From: Sphingomonas hankookensis
GTDB lineage: Bacteria > Pseudomonadota > Alphaproteobacteria > Sphingomonadales > Sphingomonadaceae
Direction of reading: 5' to 3'
Length of the DNA: 64,000 bases
NCBI RefSeq assembly: GCF_022664465.1
Contig: NZ_JAKREV010000001.1
Span: forward strand, 186,001 to 250,000
Below the pieces are notes generated by a model, which was given only the letters and a program-made list of their open reading frames with translations, did not search any database and was not told the DNA's origin. Shown here in pieces: positions 47,094 to 55,894 of this stretch (position 1 is its first letter; each line of letters starts with the position of its first letter). The position numbers and the translations under genes were made by a program.

Positions 47094-47366
47094 TCACTTC
47101 ATGTGCGCGCTCAGCAGCTTGTTCATTTCGAACATCGAGCACGACTTCTTGCCGAACAGCTTTTCCAGCGTTTCGTCCGCCAGAATTTCGCGCTTGTCCT
47201 TCGGGTTCTGCAGGTCGTGCTTCTTGATGTATTCCCACATCTTGCTGACGACTTCGCTACGGGGCAGCGGGTCCGACCCGGTGATCTTCGCCAGATCGGC
47301 CGACGGCGTCACCGGCTTCGCGATTCCGCCCCGGGCGCCGCCGGTCGTCGTGGTTTCCTTGGCCAT
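47094..47366 (-). CDS. SWIB/MDM2-domain protein
   Basis: A 90-residue protein that is almost wholly a SWIB domain (about residues 25-88): LPRSEVVSKMWEYIKKHDLQ, then NPKDKREI and LFGKKSCSMFEMNKLL. The domain is best known from eukaryotic chromatin remodellers and from chlamydial topoisomerase fusions; stand-alone copies occur in various bacteria. A DNA- or protein-binding role is likely but unproven. GGAGGA precedes the ATG and its own terminator follows. Confidence 0.9.
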   Translation of the reverse strand: MAKETTTTGGARGGIAKPVTPSADLAKITGSDPLPRSEVVSKMWEYIKKHDLQNPKDKREILADETLEKLFGKKSCSMFEMNKLLSAHMK

Positions 47367-47524
47367 ATTATTCCTCCTAATCCCCCTGAGGGCCGCACCG
47401 TAGGCACGGCAGGCCGACGGTTATGCAAGGTTCCAATGCGCTTGTCGCGGGGGAAAAGCGACAAACCGCACCAAGGATTCCACGAAATTCCCCCGTTCAC
47501 CAGCCTTTCGTCCGAATTTCGGGA

Positions 47525-50194
47525 TCAGAACCCGAACCGGGCACGTACCCCGTAGAAGCGCGGCATGGCGGGATACACGCCATAGGTGCCGGTCTGCTCG
47601 GGGATCGCGAAGCCCGAAATGTTGTAATATTGGTTGGTGATATTCTCGACGAAGAATTCCAGCTGCTTGCTGCGATCGTCGGTCGCCACGCCGATCTTGC
47701 CATTGAGCAGCGGATAGCCGTCGTTGCCCACGGTCGTCGTGCCGGTGCCATCGCGGACGATCGACACGTCGCTGTTGTAACGCATGTCGACATGGAACAG
47801 CGCGTTCAGGTCGCCGGTCAGCTTCGGCGACCACGTCGCCGCGACGGTGAACACGTTGCGTGGCTGGTTCAGGAACTGGCGCCCGTTCTGGTTCTGCAGC
47901 GGGGTGCCGGTGAAGTCGTTGTCGGCGTCGTACGATGCGTCGAGCAGCGTGTAGCCGAAGCGGAAGCTCAGCTCGCGGATCGGCTGGACCAGCGATTCGA
48001 GCTCGATCCCCTTGGCGGTCGACTTCGGCACGTTCTGCACGACGAAGCTGTTGCCCGCGAAGATCAACGACTGGAGCCCCTTGAACTTCTGGTAGAACAG
48101 CGCGGCGTTGAACGAGAATTTGCGCGTGAAGCTGGTCTTCAGGCCCAGTTCGTAGCTGTCGACCGTCTCGGCGCCGAATTCCAGATCGGTCGCCTGCGCG
48201 CCGTCGCCACCCAGCACGCGGGTGTCGAAGCTCGCCTGGTCGAGATTGTAGCCGCCCGATTTGAACCCGCGGTCATAGCTGGCATAGCCGAGGATATCGG
48301 GGGTGAACTTGTAGGCGAGCTTGGCGGTGCCGGTCAGGCGGCTTTCCGAGCGGTCATGGGTGTAATTGCCGTTGAACTCGCTCGACACTGCGGGATTGCA
48401 GCTGAGCAGGAACAGGTTCTGGAACAGCGCCGGGCTCGCGGTGCGGATCAGGTTGCGATAGGTGACCGCGCGCGGGTCGTTGCCGAGGAAGAAGCCGCAC
48501 CCCGCCGGGTTGCTGTTGATCGACGCGGCCAGTTCCTTGCGTTCGTAATTGTAACGCAGGCCCAAGGTCACCGACAGCTGGTCGGTCACGTTGATGATGT
48601 TGTGGGTGAACAGCGCGAAGGCGTTGGTATCGACCTGGAAATCGTCGTTGTTGTTGCCCTGTCCGGCGACGTTCGGGGTCAGCGGGGTGTTCAGATAGTT
48701 GAACAGCGCCGATCCCGGCGGGGCTGCCGCCTGCAGCTGCGGGCTCTGCGCATAGAGCAGCTGCCCGAACAACGGCACCGTGCCGGTCGGCAGCGCCGCA
48801 CCGCCGCGCAGCGACGTCACCAGCTGGGTAAAGGTCGGCACGTTGAAGCTGCCGTAGAATTGCGCCGCCCGCCCGATGCCGCCCGCCGACGGCGGCGCGC
48901 CCAGCACGCCTGCCAGCAGCGTGTCGACATAGCGATTGGCGTCGTTGCCCAGGCGCACGGTGTCGCGCAGCTTGAGCTTTTCGTTCAGGTAGAAGCCGCC
49001 GACGAGGAAATCGAGCTTGCCGTCGAACAGCTGCCCCTGCAGTCGCAGTTCCTGCGTGATGTCGCGCAGCGACGATTTGTAGCCCTCGCGATACGCGCGA
49101 TCGATCCCCGAATAGTCGATGTCCTGGTTCCGCAGCACGCGGAAGTCGCGATAAGCGCTGATCGAGGTCAGCTTCATGTCGCCGATATCGACGTTCATCT
49201 CGCCCGACACGCCCCAGTCGCGCACCGCTTCCAGATAGTCGCGGTTGGGCGACGCGGCCATGCGCCGGTCGGAGGGCGGGCCGGTATAGATGCCGGTGCG
49301 ACCCTGCTGTGCCGCGATCGCCTGGATCGCCGGGGCGGTGGCGCCCCGCGTGCCGCTGACCACGCCGCAGCACTGCTCGTCGGTCTTGTAGTAATCGCCG
49401 ATCAGGCGGAAGCTGAAGGCCGAGGTGTCGTACAGCGCCTGGCCGCGGACGTACCAGCGGTTGATGTCGTTGAACGCGCGGTCGGAATTGACGTCCTCGA
49501 TATAGCCGTCGCGCTTGCGATAGCCGCCGTCGACGCGCAGCGCGAGCTGTTCGGACACCGGCCCGGTCAGCGCGCCCTTCAGCTCGTACGCGTTGAAATT
49601 GCCGTATTCGCCCTCGACATAGCCGCCCAGATCGAACTTCGGCAGCGCGGTCGTGACCGACAGCGCGCCGGCCGAGGTATTGCGGCCGAACAGCGTGCCC
49701 TGCGGTCCGCGCAGCACTTCGACGCGCTCCACTTCGGGCAGTTCGGCGATGGCAATGCCGGCGCGCGAGCGGAACACGCCGTCGATGAACACGCCGACGG
49801 CGGGTTCGAAGCCGGGATTGTCGCCCGCGGTGCCGACGCCGCGAATCGACAGCGAGGTGGCGGTCGCCGACGACTGGCCAGTCGTGGTCTGGAGCGACGG
49901 GGCCAGCTGTTCGAGGCCGCGGATATCGCGCACGCCGGCATCGTCGAGCAGCTGCGCGTTCACCGCGGTCACCGCGACCGGCACGTCCTGGATCGGTTCG
50001 GCACGGCGGTTGGCGGTAACGATGATCTCGTTGCCCCAATCCTCGTCGATCGTCTGCGCGCCGTCCGCCTGCACTGCGCCCGCCGCAGTGGGCGTTACAG
50101 GCGCCGGAGTCGTCGGCGTGGTTTGCGCGAGCGTCGGGACGGCGCCCGCGACCATCGACAGGGCTGTGGCCGCCAGCAGGTGGAACTTCGTCAT
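47525..50194 (-). CDS. TonB-dependent outer-membrane receptor
   Basis: An 889-residue receptor with a signal peptide (cleavage about residue 23, TLAQT). A TonB-box-like EIIVTANRR lies near residue 56, and the plug has LRGPQGTLFGRNTSAGALSV. The barrel ends VRARFGF. The plug type is common in sphingomonad receptors with varied substrates. It has no adjacent enzyme or regulator genes to hint at the ligand. It is divergent from folE, and the gap holds a long inverted repeat. Confidence 0.94.
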   Translation of the reverse strand: MTKFHLLAATALSMVAGAVPTLAQTTPTTPAPVTPTAAGAVQADGAQTIDEDWGNEIIVTANRRAEPIQDVPVAVTAVNAQLLDDAGVRDIRGLEQLAPSLQTTTGQSSATATSLSIRGVGTAGDNPGFEPAVGVFIDGVFRSRAGIAIAELPEVERVEVLRGPQGTLFGRNTSAGALSVTTALPKFDLGGYVEGEYGNFNAYELKGALTGPVSEQLALRVDGGYRKRDGYIEDVNSDRAFNDINRWYVRGQALYDTSAFSFRLIGDYYKTDEQCCGVVSGTRGATAPAIQAIAAQQGRTGIYTGPPSDRRMAASPNRDYLEAVRDWGVSGEMNVDIGDMKLTSISAYRDFRVLRNQDIDYSGIDRAYREGYKSSLRDITQELRLQGQLFDGKLDFLVGGFYLNEKLKLRDTVRLGNDANRYVDTLLAGVLGAPPSAGGIGRAAQFYGSFNVPTFTQLVTSLRGGAALPTGTVPLFGQLLYAQSPQLQAAAPPGSALFNYLNTPLTPNVAGQGNNNDDFQVDTNAFALFTHNIINVTDQLSVTLGLRYNYERKELAASINSNPAGCGFFLGNDPRAVTYRNLIRTASPALFQNLFLLSCNPAVSSEFNGNYTHDRSESRLTGTAKLAYKFTPDILGYASYDRGFKSGGYNLDQASFDTRVLGGDGAQATDLEFGAETVDSYELGLKTSFTRKFSFNAALFYQKFKGLQSLIFAGNSFVVQNVPKSTAKGIELESLVQPIRELSFRFGYTLLDASYDADNDFTGTPLQNQNGRQFLNQPRNVFTVAATWSPKLTGDLNALFHVDMRYNSDVSIVRDGTGTTTVGNDGYPLLNGKIGVATDDRSKQLEFFVENITNQYYNISGFAIPEQTGTYGVYPAMPRFYGVRARFGF

Positions 50195-50233
50195 GGCATC
50201 CCCTCTTCGTCAGCTGCCGATATCGTCCGGCTA

Positions 50234-50287
50234 TGCAGGTTGCATTTGGTGACGAAGCATCTATCCCGCGTCAACGGGCAACCTGCA
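50234..50287. promoter_or_regulatory. Inverted repeat in the TonB receptor/folE gap
   Basis: TGCAGGTTGC (50234-50243) and GCAACCTGCA (50278-50287) are perfect 10-bp complements with a 34-nt spacer, beginning 40 bp upstream of the receptor start. They could be paired operators for one regulator or the ends of a structured leader. Confidence 0.4.
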
Positions 50288-50396
50288 CGAAATCGCGCTT
50301 TCATCGGCGAACGGGTATGGAAGCCACAGTTCCGCCGCCACAGGGGACGAACCCCGTACGCGGTATCGAGTCGAAGATCGGGAATGGACCAGGCTG

Positions 50397-51020
50397 ATGT
50401 GTGATGCGAACGACGATGCCGATGGCGGCGAACTGGTTGGCCCGGCACCGAAGATTCCCGTTCCCGACCACGTCGCCGCCGCGATCCGCACGCTGATCGA
50501 GTGGACCGGCGACGATCCGACCCGCGAAGGGCTGCTCGACACCCCCTTGCGCGTCGCGCGCGCGTGGAAGGAATATACGCAGGGCTATGCCGAGGACCCC
50601 GCGCACCACCTCGAACGCGTGTTCGAAGAGGTCGGCGGCTATGACGAGATCGTGCTGCTGCGCGACATCCCGTTCCAGTCGCATTGCGAACACCACATGG
50701 CACCGATCGTCGGCAAGGCGCACATCGCCTATCTGCCCAAGGACCATGTCGTCGGCATTTCGAAGCTGGCGCGGGTGCTGCACGGCTATGCCCGACGGTT
50801 GCAGGTGCAGGAACGGCTGACCGCCGAGGTCGCCGACTGTATCTGGAACGGCCTGCGCCCACGCGGCGTGGCGGTGGTGATCGAGGCGACGCATGGCTGC
50901 ATGACGTCGCGCGGGGTGCGCACGCCGGGCGTCACCATGGCCACCAGCCGGATGATGGGCGTGTTCCGCGACGACGAACGCAGCCGTAAGGAAGTGCTGG
51001 CGCTGATCGGGCGCGGGTGA
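50397..51020 (+). CDS. folE: GTP cyclohydrolase I
   Basis: A 207-residue enzyme, first step of tetrahydrofolate synthesis. The zinc-site motif SHCEHHMAP and the second Cys in GCMTSRGV are intact, as are DPTREGLLDTP and STKLARV-like ISKLARVLHGYARRLQ. Start ATG 50397 lacks a strong ribosome-binding site. A lipoprotein gene follows with its start 29 nt past the stop. Confidence 0.96.
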   Translation: MCDANDDADGGELVGPAPKIPVPDHVAAAIRTLIEWTGDDPTREGLLDTPLRVARAWKEYTQGYAEDPAHHLERVFEEVGGYDEIVLLRDIPFQSHCEHHMAPIVGKAHIAYLPKDHVVGISKLARVLHGYARRLQVQERLTAEVADCIWNGLRPRGVAVVIEATHGCMTSRGVRTPGVTMATSRMMGVFRDDERSRKEVLALIGRG

Positions 51021-51049
51021 CGGAACGGCGATCGGCGGCGAGGCGTTTT

Positions 51050-51610
51050 ATGATGATGAAACACCACCTCGCCTGCATCGCTGCCGCGCTCTCGCTCGCC
51101 GCCTGTTCGGCCGAGCCGCCCGCCAACGCGACCGATCCGCAGGCGGCGAGGCCGGTCGGGTCGATCGGCGGCGTCGATCCCGCGGGCAACACGGCGCGCC
51201 CGGTCACCTCGACCCGCGGCCTGCCCGATACGCCCGCGCCGCACGACGCACCCGAACTGCTCCCGATGGTACAGGCCGATTTCGCCGACAAGAATCTGCT
51301 GGGTTCGGGGTGTTCGTTCCACGCCACGCCGGGCGGCCCCGTGCTGCTGCTGCTCCGCGACGAAGGCGACGGGCTGGTCCATTTCAACAAGGCAAAACGC
51401 CGTATCACCGCCGCGACCCCGGGCCGCGAAGCGGTGGCGAATGGCGGCATCATGGCGGGCGACAAGGTGTCGTTCACGCTCGACCATGCGGCGGGCCCGG
51501 GCGAACCGACGTCGGGATCGACCCGCGTATGGCCTGCGACGCTGACGATGCGGACCAACGACGGTGGCGAGCGAATCTATCGCGACGGTCGCTGGGAATG
51601 CGGCAGCTGA
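51050..51610 (+). CDS. Lipoprotein of unknown function
   Basis: A 186-residue protein. The N-terminus MMMKHHLACIAAALSLAACS gives a lipobox LAAC, so it is lipidated and probably in the envelope. A Pro/Ala-rich linker precedes a C-terminal domain with CSFHATPGGPVLLLLRDEG and ERIYRDGRWEC, where two Cys could pair. I do not recognise a family. The frame also opens at GTG 51017, but ATG 51050 begins the signal peptide and has AGG upstream. Possibly cotranscribed with folE. Confidence 0.75.
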   Translation: MMMKHHLACIAAALSLAACSAEPPANATDPQAARPVGSIGGVDPAGNTARPVTSTRGLPDTPAPHDAPELLPMVQADFADKNLLGSGCSFHATPGGPVLLLLRDEGDGLVHFNKAKRRITAATPGREAVANGGIMAGDKVSFTLDHAAGPGEPTSGSTRVWPATLTMRTNDGGERIYRDGRWECGS

Positions 51611-51656
51611 TCGGCGGCATTGCCTAAGCCCGCGCGCGCTTATACAGCGCTGGCAT

Positions 51657-51733
51657 GGCCTCGTAGCTCAGCTGGACAGAGCGCCGCTTTCCTAAAGCGG
51701 GCGTCGGGGGTTCGAGTCCCTCCGAGGCCACCA
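51657..51733 (+). tRNA. tRNA-Arg (CCT)
   Basis: Complete cloverleaf: acceptor GGCCTCG/CGAGGCC, D-arm AGCTCAGCTGGACAGAGC, anticodon loop TTCCTAA (anticodon CCT), T-arm GGTTCGAGT and encoded CCA. The repeat array starts 60 bp downstream. Confidence 0.96.
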
Positions 51734-51792
51734 GATTTTGCCCGCGCCGTTGATCGGCGGTTGGCAGTCGATATGCAGGTGCCCGCCCCAAT

Positions 51793-52230
51793 CCGTTCGA
51801 TCCGAGCAGCTTCGAGCTTGTCGAGAACGGGTCGCTTGGGGCACCGCCTTCTCGACTTCGGTTCTCGACAAGCTCGAAGCAAACGGGTTGGGAGTTGGGG
51901 GATAAGCGGATATTTTGCGGTCATCGCCCCCGACCCACCCCGTTTGGTTCGAGCAGCTTCGAGCAAAGTCGAGAAGCGTCTGTCGAGAACGGGTCGCTTG
52001 AGGCACCACCTTCTCGACTTCGGTTCTCGACTTTGCTCGAACCTGCGCTCGAAGCAAACGGGTTGGTAGATAACCGGACATTTTGCGGTTATCGCCCCTC
52101 CCATCCGTTTGGTTCGAGCAGCTTCGAGCAAAGTCGAGAAGCGTCTGTCGAGAACGGGTCGCTTGGGGCACCACCTTCTCGACTACGGTTCTCGACAAGC
52201 TCGAACCTGCGCTCGAAGCAAACGGAGTGG
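51793..52230. repeat. Three long palindromic repeat units in a 560-bp gene-free stretch
   Basis: The gap 51734-52293 holds no gene. Units begin at about 51793, 51940 and 52105 and share CCGTTTGGTTCGAGCAGC, GTCGAGAACGGGTCGCTT, ACCTTCTCGACT, GGTTCTCGAC and GCTCGAAGCAAACGG. Each is itself an imperfect inverted repeat (TTCGAGC...GCTCGAA). They are joined by related linkers containing CGGATATTTTGCGGT-like sequence. Spacing is 147 and 165 bp. Confidence 0.85.
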
Positions 52231-52293
52231 AAGGGCGGGGTGTAGCGGGCATCCAACGGATATTTGGCCGGTCCGCCAACCCCGGCGAACTCC

Positions 52294-52716
52294 CTAATTC
52301 GCCCGCTCCGGCGGCACCACCGGCAGCGGCAGCGGGGCGATCGGCACCCCCTCTTCCACCAGCGCCTTCGCCTCTTCCTTCGTCGCCTGCCCATGGATCG
52401 GCGCCACGTCCGCGTCGCCGACATGCATCGCCCGCGCACGATCGGCAAAGGCGCGGCCGACCCATTCGCTGCCCGACAATGCCTGCTGCTGCGCCTTCGC
52501 GAGCGCCGCCAGCGCCGCCTTCATCGCCTCGGGCGCCACACCACCAGAACCTTTCGGTGCGATGTTCGGCGCCATCACCGCTTTCTCGATCCGGCCGTCG
52601 TCGCACATCGGACAGGCGATCAACCCACGCGCGCGCTGGTCGCCATAGGCGTCGCTGGAGGCGAACCATGCCTCGAACACATGCGCGTTGCCGCAGCGCA
52701 GGTCGAATACGATCAT
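52294..52716 (-). CDS. DUF1178-family protein
   Basis: A 140-residue protein starting MIVFDLRCGNAHVFEAWFAS, with a Cys pair in CPMCDDG that with the N-terminal Cys/His could form a small metal site. The pattern matches DUF1178, an uncharacterised alphaproteobacterial family. It is last in comF-grxC-nitrilase-DUF1178 and overlaps the nitrilase-family stop by 4 nt. Confidence 0.88.
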   Translation of the reverse strand: MIVFDLRCGNAHVFEAWFASSDAYGDQRARGLIACPMCDDGRIEKAVMAPNIAPKGSGGVAPEAMKAALAALAKAQQQALSGSEWVGRAFADRARAMHVGDADVAPIHGQATKEEAKALVEEGVPIAPLPLPVVPPERAN

Positions 52717-53537
52717 GCGATGCGCTCGACCGGCGGGATCGCGCGGCGATGGTCGAGCACGGGTACGCGTGCCCGCACCGTATCGACCTGCGCCGGATCG
52801 ATCTCGACATAGCCAAGGCCCGCGGTGTCACCCATGTCGAGCAGCACCTTGCCCCACGGATCGATCACCAGCGAATGGCCATAGGTCGTGCGCCCATCTT
52901 CATGGATCCCCGTCTGCGCCGCCGCCACGACGAACGCGCCGGCCTCGATCGCGCGTGCGCGCAACAGGACATGCCAGTGCGCCTGCCCCGTCGGCACGGT
53001 GAACGCCGCCGGCACCGACAGGATCGTCGCCCCGGCATCGCTTATCGCGCGAAACAAGTCGGCGAAGCGCAGGTCGTAGCAGATCGATGGCCCGAGCATG
53101 CCGGCCGGGGTCGCCACGACACAGGCTCGCTCCCCCGGTGCATAGCTGGCCGACTCGCGCCAACTCTCGCCGCTCGGCAACGTCACGTCGAACAGATGCA
53201 GCTTGTCGTAGGTCGCGCGGACGTCGCCGCTATCGTCGATCACATAGCCGCGATTGGCGAGGCGTCCGTCGTCGCGGCGCACCGCCAGCGAGCCGAGATG
53301 GACCCAGATGCCCGCCCTCCCCGCCGCATCGCGCACCGCACGCAACACGCGGTCATCGCTTTCGGCGGCGATCGACCCCGCCGCCCGTTCGCGATCACGA
53401 TCAATCAGCCCCGACATTTCGGGGGTGAACAGCATCGCCGCGCCCGCCGCCGCCGCCCGCTCGATCGCGTCGACCAGCACCGCCGCATTGGCGTCGGGAT
53501 CGATGCCGGCGGTCATCTGGAGCAGCGCGAGCTTCAT
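52713..53537 (-). CDS. Carbon-nitrogen hydrolase (nitrilase superfamily)
   Basis: A 274-residue amidase-type enzyme with the full catalytic triad: Glu40 (LFTPEMSG), Lys112 (YDKLHLFD) and Cys153 (SICYDLRF). The branch with KLHLFDV and CYDLRF includes Nit2/deaminated-glutathione amidases; that substrate is plausible here, next to a glutaredoxin, but is inference. Start and stop overlap both neighbours by 4 nt. Confidence 0.92.
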   Translation of the reverse strand: MKLALLQMTAGIDPDANAAVLVDAIERAAAAGAAMLFTPEMSGLIDRDRERAAGSIAAESDDRVLRAVRDAAGRAGIWVHLGSLAVRRDDGRLANRGYVIDDSGDVRATYDKLHLFDVTLPSGESWRESASYAPGERACVVATPAGMLGPSICYDLRFADLFRAISDAGATILSVPAAFTVPTGQAHWHVLLRARAIEAGAFVVAAAQTGIHEDGRTTYGHSLVIDPWGKVLLDMGDTAGLGYVEIDPAQVDTVRARVPVLDHRRAIPPVERIA

Positions 53538-53791
53538 GCCGACAGCAGCGCGTCCAGCTTGCCCGCCCGCTCCAGCGCGGCGAGATCGTCCGATCCGCCG
53601 ACATGGGTGTCGCCGATGAAGACCTGCGGCACGGTGGTGCGGCCATTGGCGCGGCCCAGCATTTCCTGCCGCTTCGGCCCACCCATGGTGATGTCGATCT
53701 CGTCATAGGCCGCGCCCTTGTCGTCCAGCAGCCGTTTGGCGCGGGTGCAATAGGGGCAGAACGCCTTGGTATAGATGGTGATGTTTGCCAT
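53534..53791 (-). CDS. grxC: Glutaredoxin 3
   Basis: An 85-residue thioredoxin-fold protein with the dithiol site CPYC (Cys12, Cys15), the cis-Pro segment TTVPQVFIG and GGSDDL for glutathione binding. It reduces disulfides using glutathione in the cytosol. Second gene of the comF operon. Confidence 0.95.
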   Translation of the reverse strand: MANITIYTKAFCPYCTRAKRLLDDKGAAYDEIDITMGGPKRQEMLGRANGRTTVPQVFIGDTHVGGSDDLAALERAGKLDALLSA

Positions 53792-53823
53792 GGCAGTTCA
53801 GTTGTGGTCGGCGCGCGCCCTTG

Positions 53824-54555
53824 TCAATCGTCCGCTCCGACGACCCGCGCCCAGCACAGGATGGAAACCCGGTCGGCGCCCGCGGCACGCAATACCTTGG
53901 CACAGGCGTCGACCGTCGCCCCGCTGGTGTGGACGTCGTCGATCAGCACGATCGACTGCCCCTTGATCCGCGCCGGATCGGTCACCGCGAACGCGCCGCG
54001 CACCGCTTTTGCCCGCCGCCTTCCGTCCATGCCCCGCAACGGCGGCGTCGATCGCGTCCGCCGCAGCACGTCACATGCCACCGGCACCCCGCCCAGCCGC
54101 CCCAGCTCGGCCGCGATCAACTGCGCCTGGTTATAGCCGCGGGTCCATAGCCGGCGCCGGTGCAACGGCACGGGGACGAGGCAGGTCGCCTCCGCCGGCA
54201 AATGCCGCAGCATCAACCGCGCCATCGTTCGCGCCAGCGCCAGCCGCCCGCCATATTTCAGCTTGAGCGCCACGTTGCGCGCGACCGGACCATAGGCGAC
54301 CGCCGCCCGCACCCCGTCATGCGCCGGTGGCCTTGCCAGACACGCGGCACAACACATCCCCGGCCCGGCATCGACCGCGAACGGCACGCCACACCGCACG
54401 CACGCCGGATCGCCCAGAAACCGCAGCCCCGACCAGCATGGCGCGCAGAAGCGATGATCCGCCTCCACCACCACCCCGCACCCCGGACAGCGCGGCGGTA
54501 GTGCCAGCGCGACGAGGTGCGCCAGGGCGGCGGCGGGGACGGCGAGCGCGTGCAT
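53824..54555 (-). CDS. comF: ComF-family phosphoribosyltransferase-like protein
   Basis: A 243-residue protein. The N-terminal double zinc-ribbon has CPGCG, CAPCW, CVRCG and CAAC; the PRTase domain has LVPVPLHRRRLWTRGYNQA and the PRPP-loop VLIDDVHTSGAT. ComF helps DNA uptake in competent species; elsewhere its role is unclear. Start ATG 54555 with AAGGGCG upstream. Confidence 0.92.
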   Translation of the reverse strand: MHALAVPAAALAHLVALALPPRCPGCGVVVEADHRFCAPCWSGLRFLGDPACVRCGVPFAVDAGPGMCCAACLARPPAHDGVRAAVAYGPVARNVALKLKYGGRLALARTMARLMLRHLPAEATCLVPVPLHRRRLWTRGYNQAQLIAAELGRLGGVPVACDVLRRTRSTPPLRGMDGRRRAKAVRGAFAVTDPARIKGQSIVLIDDVHTSGATVDACAKVLRAAGADRVSILCWARVVGADD

Positions 54556-54598
54556 CGCGCCCTTGTCGCCGCGCGCGCCACCCGGCACAAGGCAGGGC

Positions 54599-55429
54599 GT
54601 GACCGCCCCCGACCTTTTTGCCCGCCGGCGCCGCCGCCTGCACCGCGACCGCGCCGCCACCGATTTCGCCCGCGCCGACTTCCTCCACCGCTATATGCTG
54701 GAGGGGATCGAGGAGCGGTTGCACGCCGTTACCCGCAGCTTTTCCGACGTGCTCGACCTCGGTTGCGCCGACGCGGCCTTCGTGCCCCCGCCCGGTACCC
54801 GCATCGCACGGTTCGACCCCGGCTTCGCCTTCGCACGAGCGGCGCAGGGGGTGCAGGGGGACGAGGACCGGCTGCCCTTTGCCGATGGCGCGTTCGACCT
54901 CGTCGTGTCGGTCGGTGTGCTCGACAGCGTCAACGACCTGCCCGGTGCGCTGACGCTGATCCGGCGGACGCTGCGGCCCGACGGGCTGTTCCTCGCCGCG
55001 TTCACTGGCGGGCGAACGCTCGCGACGCTGCGCCAGTCGCTGTTGTCGGCCGAGGCGGATCGTCCGGCGGCGCGGGTGCATCCGCAGATCGACCTGCGTT
55101 CGGCGGGCGACCTGCTGGTCCGCGCCGGCTTCGCGCTGCCGGTCGCCGACTCGGAGACGTTGACCGTGCGCTATGCCGGGCTGGGGCGGCTGGTCGACGA
55201 TCTGCGCGGGATGGGGGCGACCGGGCTGCTCGAACCCGCCCCCCTCGGCCGCACCGGGCTGATGGCGACCGCTGCCGCCTTTGCCGAACGTGCCGATCCC
55301 GACGGCCGCACCACCGAACAGTTCGAAGTGATCTACCTCACCGGCTGGGCCCCTGCCCCCAGCCAGCCGCAACCGGCCAAGCGCGGCAGCGCCACCGCCT
55401 CGCTCGCCGATACGCTGCGACCTAGATAA
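54599..55429 (+). CDS. SAM-dependent methyltransferase (BioC/NDUFAF5-like)
   Basis: A 276-residue class I methyltransferase. Motif I reads DVLDLGCADAAF (about residues 50-61 of the chosen protein), followed by DEDRLPFADGAFDLVVS (motif II) and LRPDGLFLAAF (motif III). The N-terminal LFARRRRRLHRDRAA resembles NDUFAF5-type or BioC-like proteins. Start GTG 54599 is chosen for its upstream AAGG and family-like N-terminus; GTG 54563 is also in frame. It diverges from comF by 43 bp. Confidence 0.8.
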   Translation: MTAPDLFARRRRRLHRDRAATDFARADFLHRYMLEGIEERLHAVTRSFSDVLDLGCADAAFVPPPGTRIARFDPGFAFARAAQGVQGDEDRLPFADGAFDLVVSVGVLDSVNDLPGALTLIRRTLRPDGLFLAAFTGGRTLATLRQSLLSAEADRPAARVHPQIDLRSAGDLLVRAGFALPVADSETLTVRYAGLGRLVDDLRGMGATGLLEPAPLGRTGLMATAAAFAERADPDGRTTEQFEVIYLTGWAPAPSQPQPAKRGSATASLADTLRPR

Positions 55430-55835
55430 GCGCTTCGAGCAACCCGATCAGCGGCCGGTCGGCGGGCGGCATCGGCAGCACGTGGAGCTGTACCGGCCGC
55501 AGCCATTGCAGCGCGGTGGCGTGCCGCGCCTCCGGTATCCCGCGCCACTTGCGCAGCGCGTAGAGCAGCAGCAGCAGATGCCGCTCGCCCAGCGCCTCGC
55601 TGGCGAAGGCGGCGGGTGCCAGACAACTGTGATCGACCACGATCCCCAGTTCCTCGTCCAGCTCGCGGATCAACGCGGCTTCGGGCGTTTCGCCCGGCTC
55701 CACCTTGCCGCCGGGAAACCCCCACAGCCCGGCCATCGCCGTGCCCGGCGGGCGTTGCTGCACCAGCACGCGACCGTCGCGATCGACCAGCGCGGCTGCG
55801 GTCACCAGCAATATGCGGGAAGGGGGAAGCGACAC
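55422..55835 (-). CDS. mutT: Nudix hydrolase, MutT-type (8-oxo-dGTP diphosphatase)
   Basis: A 137-residue protein with a perfect Nudix box: G43-x5-E49-x7-R57-E58-L59-x-E61-E62-x-G64. The MutT-like start ILLVTAAALVDRDGRVLVQQ supports sanitation of oxidised dGTP. It is convergent with the methyltransferase gene, overlapping by 8 nt. Confidence 0.9.
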   Translation of the reverse strand: MSLPPSRILLVTAAALVDRDGRVLVQQRPPGTAMAGLWGFPGGKVEPGETPEAALIRELDEELGIVVDHSCLAPAAFASEALGERHLLLLLYALRKWRGIPEARHATALQWLRPVQLHVLPMPPADRPLIGLLEALI

Positions 55836-55894
55836 TTTCTTAACCTCGCTCGGGCTAGGGCTGGCCTTCGTAAATTTGCCGGGAGTCAGCCGTC

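Noticed and set aside
47442..47464. Terminator of the second TonB receptor (TTGTCGC/GCGACAA hairpin)
   Set aside because: Only a 7-bp stem with a 9-nt loop and no T-run on the minus strand; too weak to call.
47423..50404. 993-codon open frame on the plus strand opposite the second TonB receptor
   Set aside because: Arg/Gln/Val-rich antisense translation typical of high-GC codon bias; the minus strand encodes a clear receptor.
51793..52230. CRISPR array
   Set aside because: Only three units, each over 100 bp and internally palindromic, with related rather than unique linkers and no cas genes.
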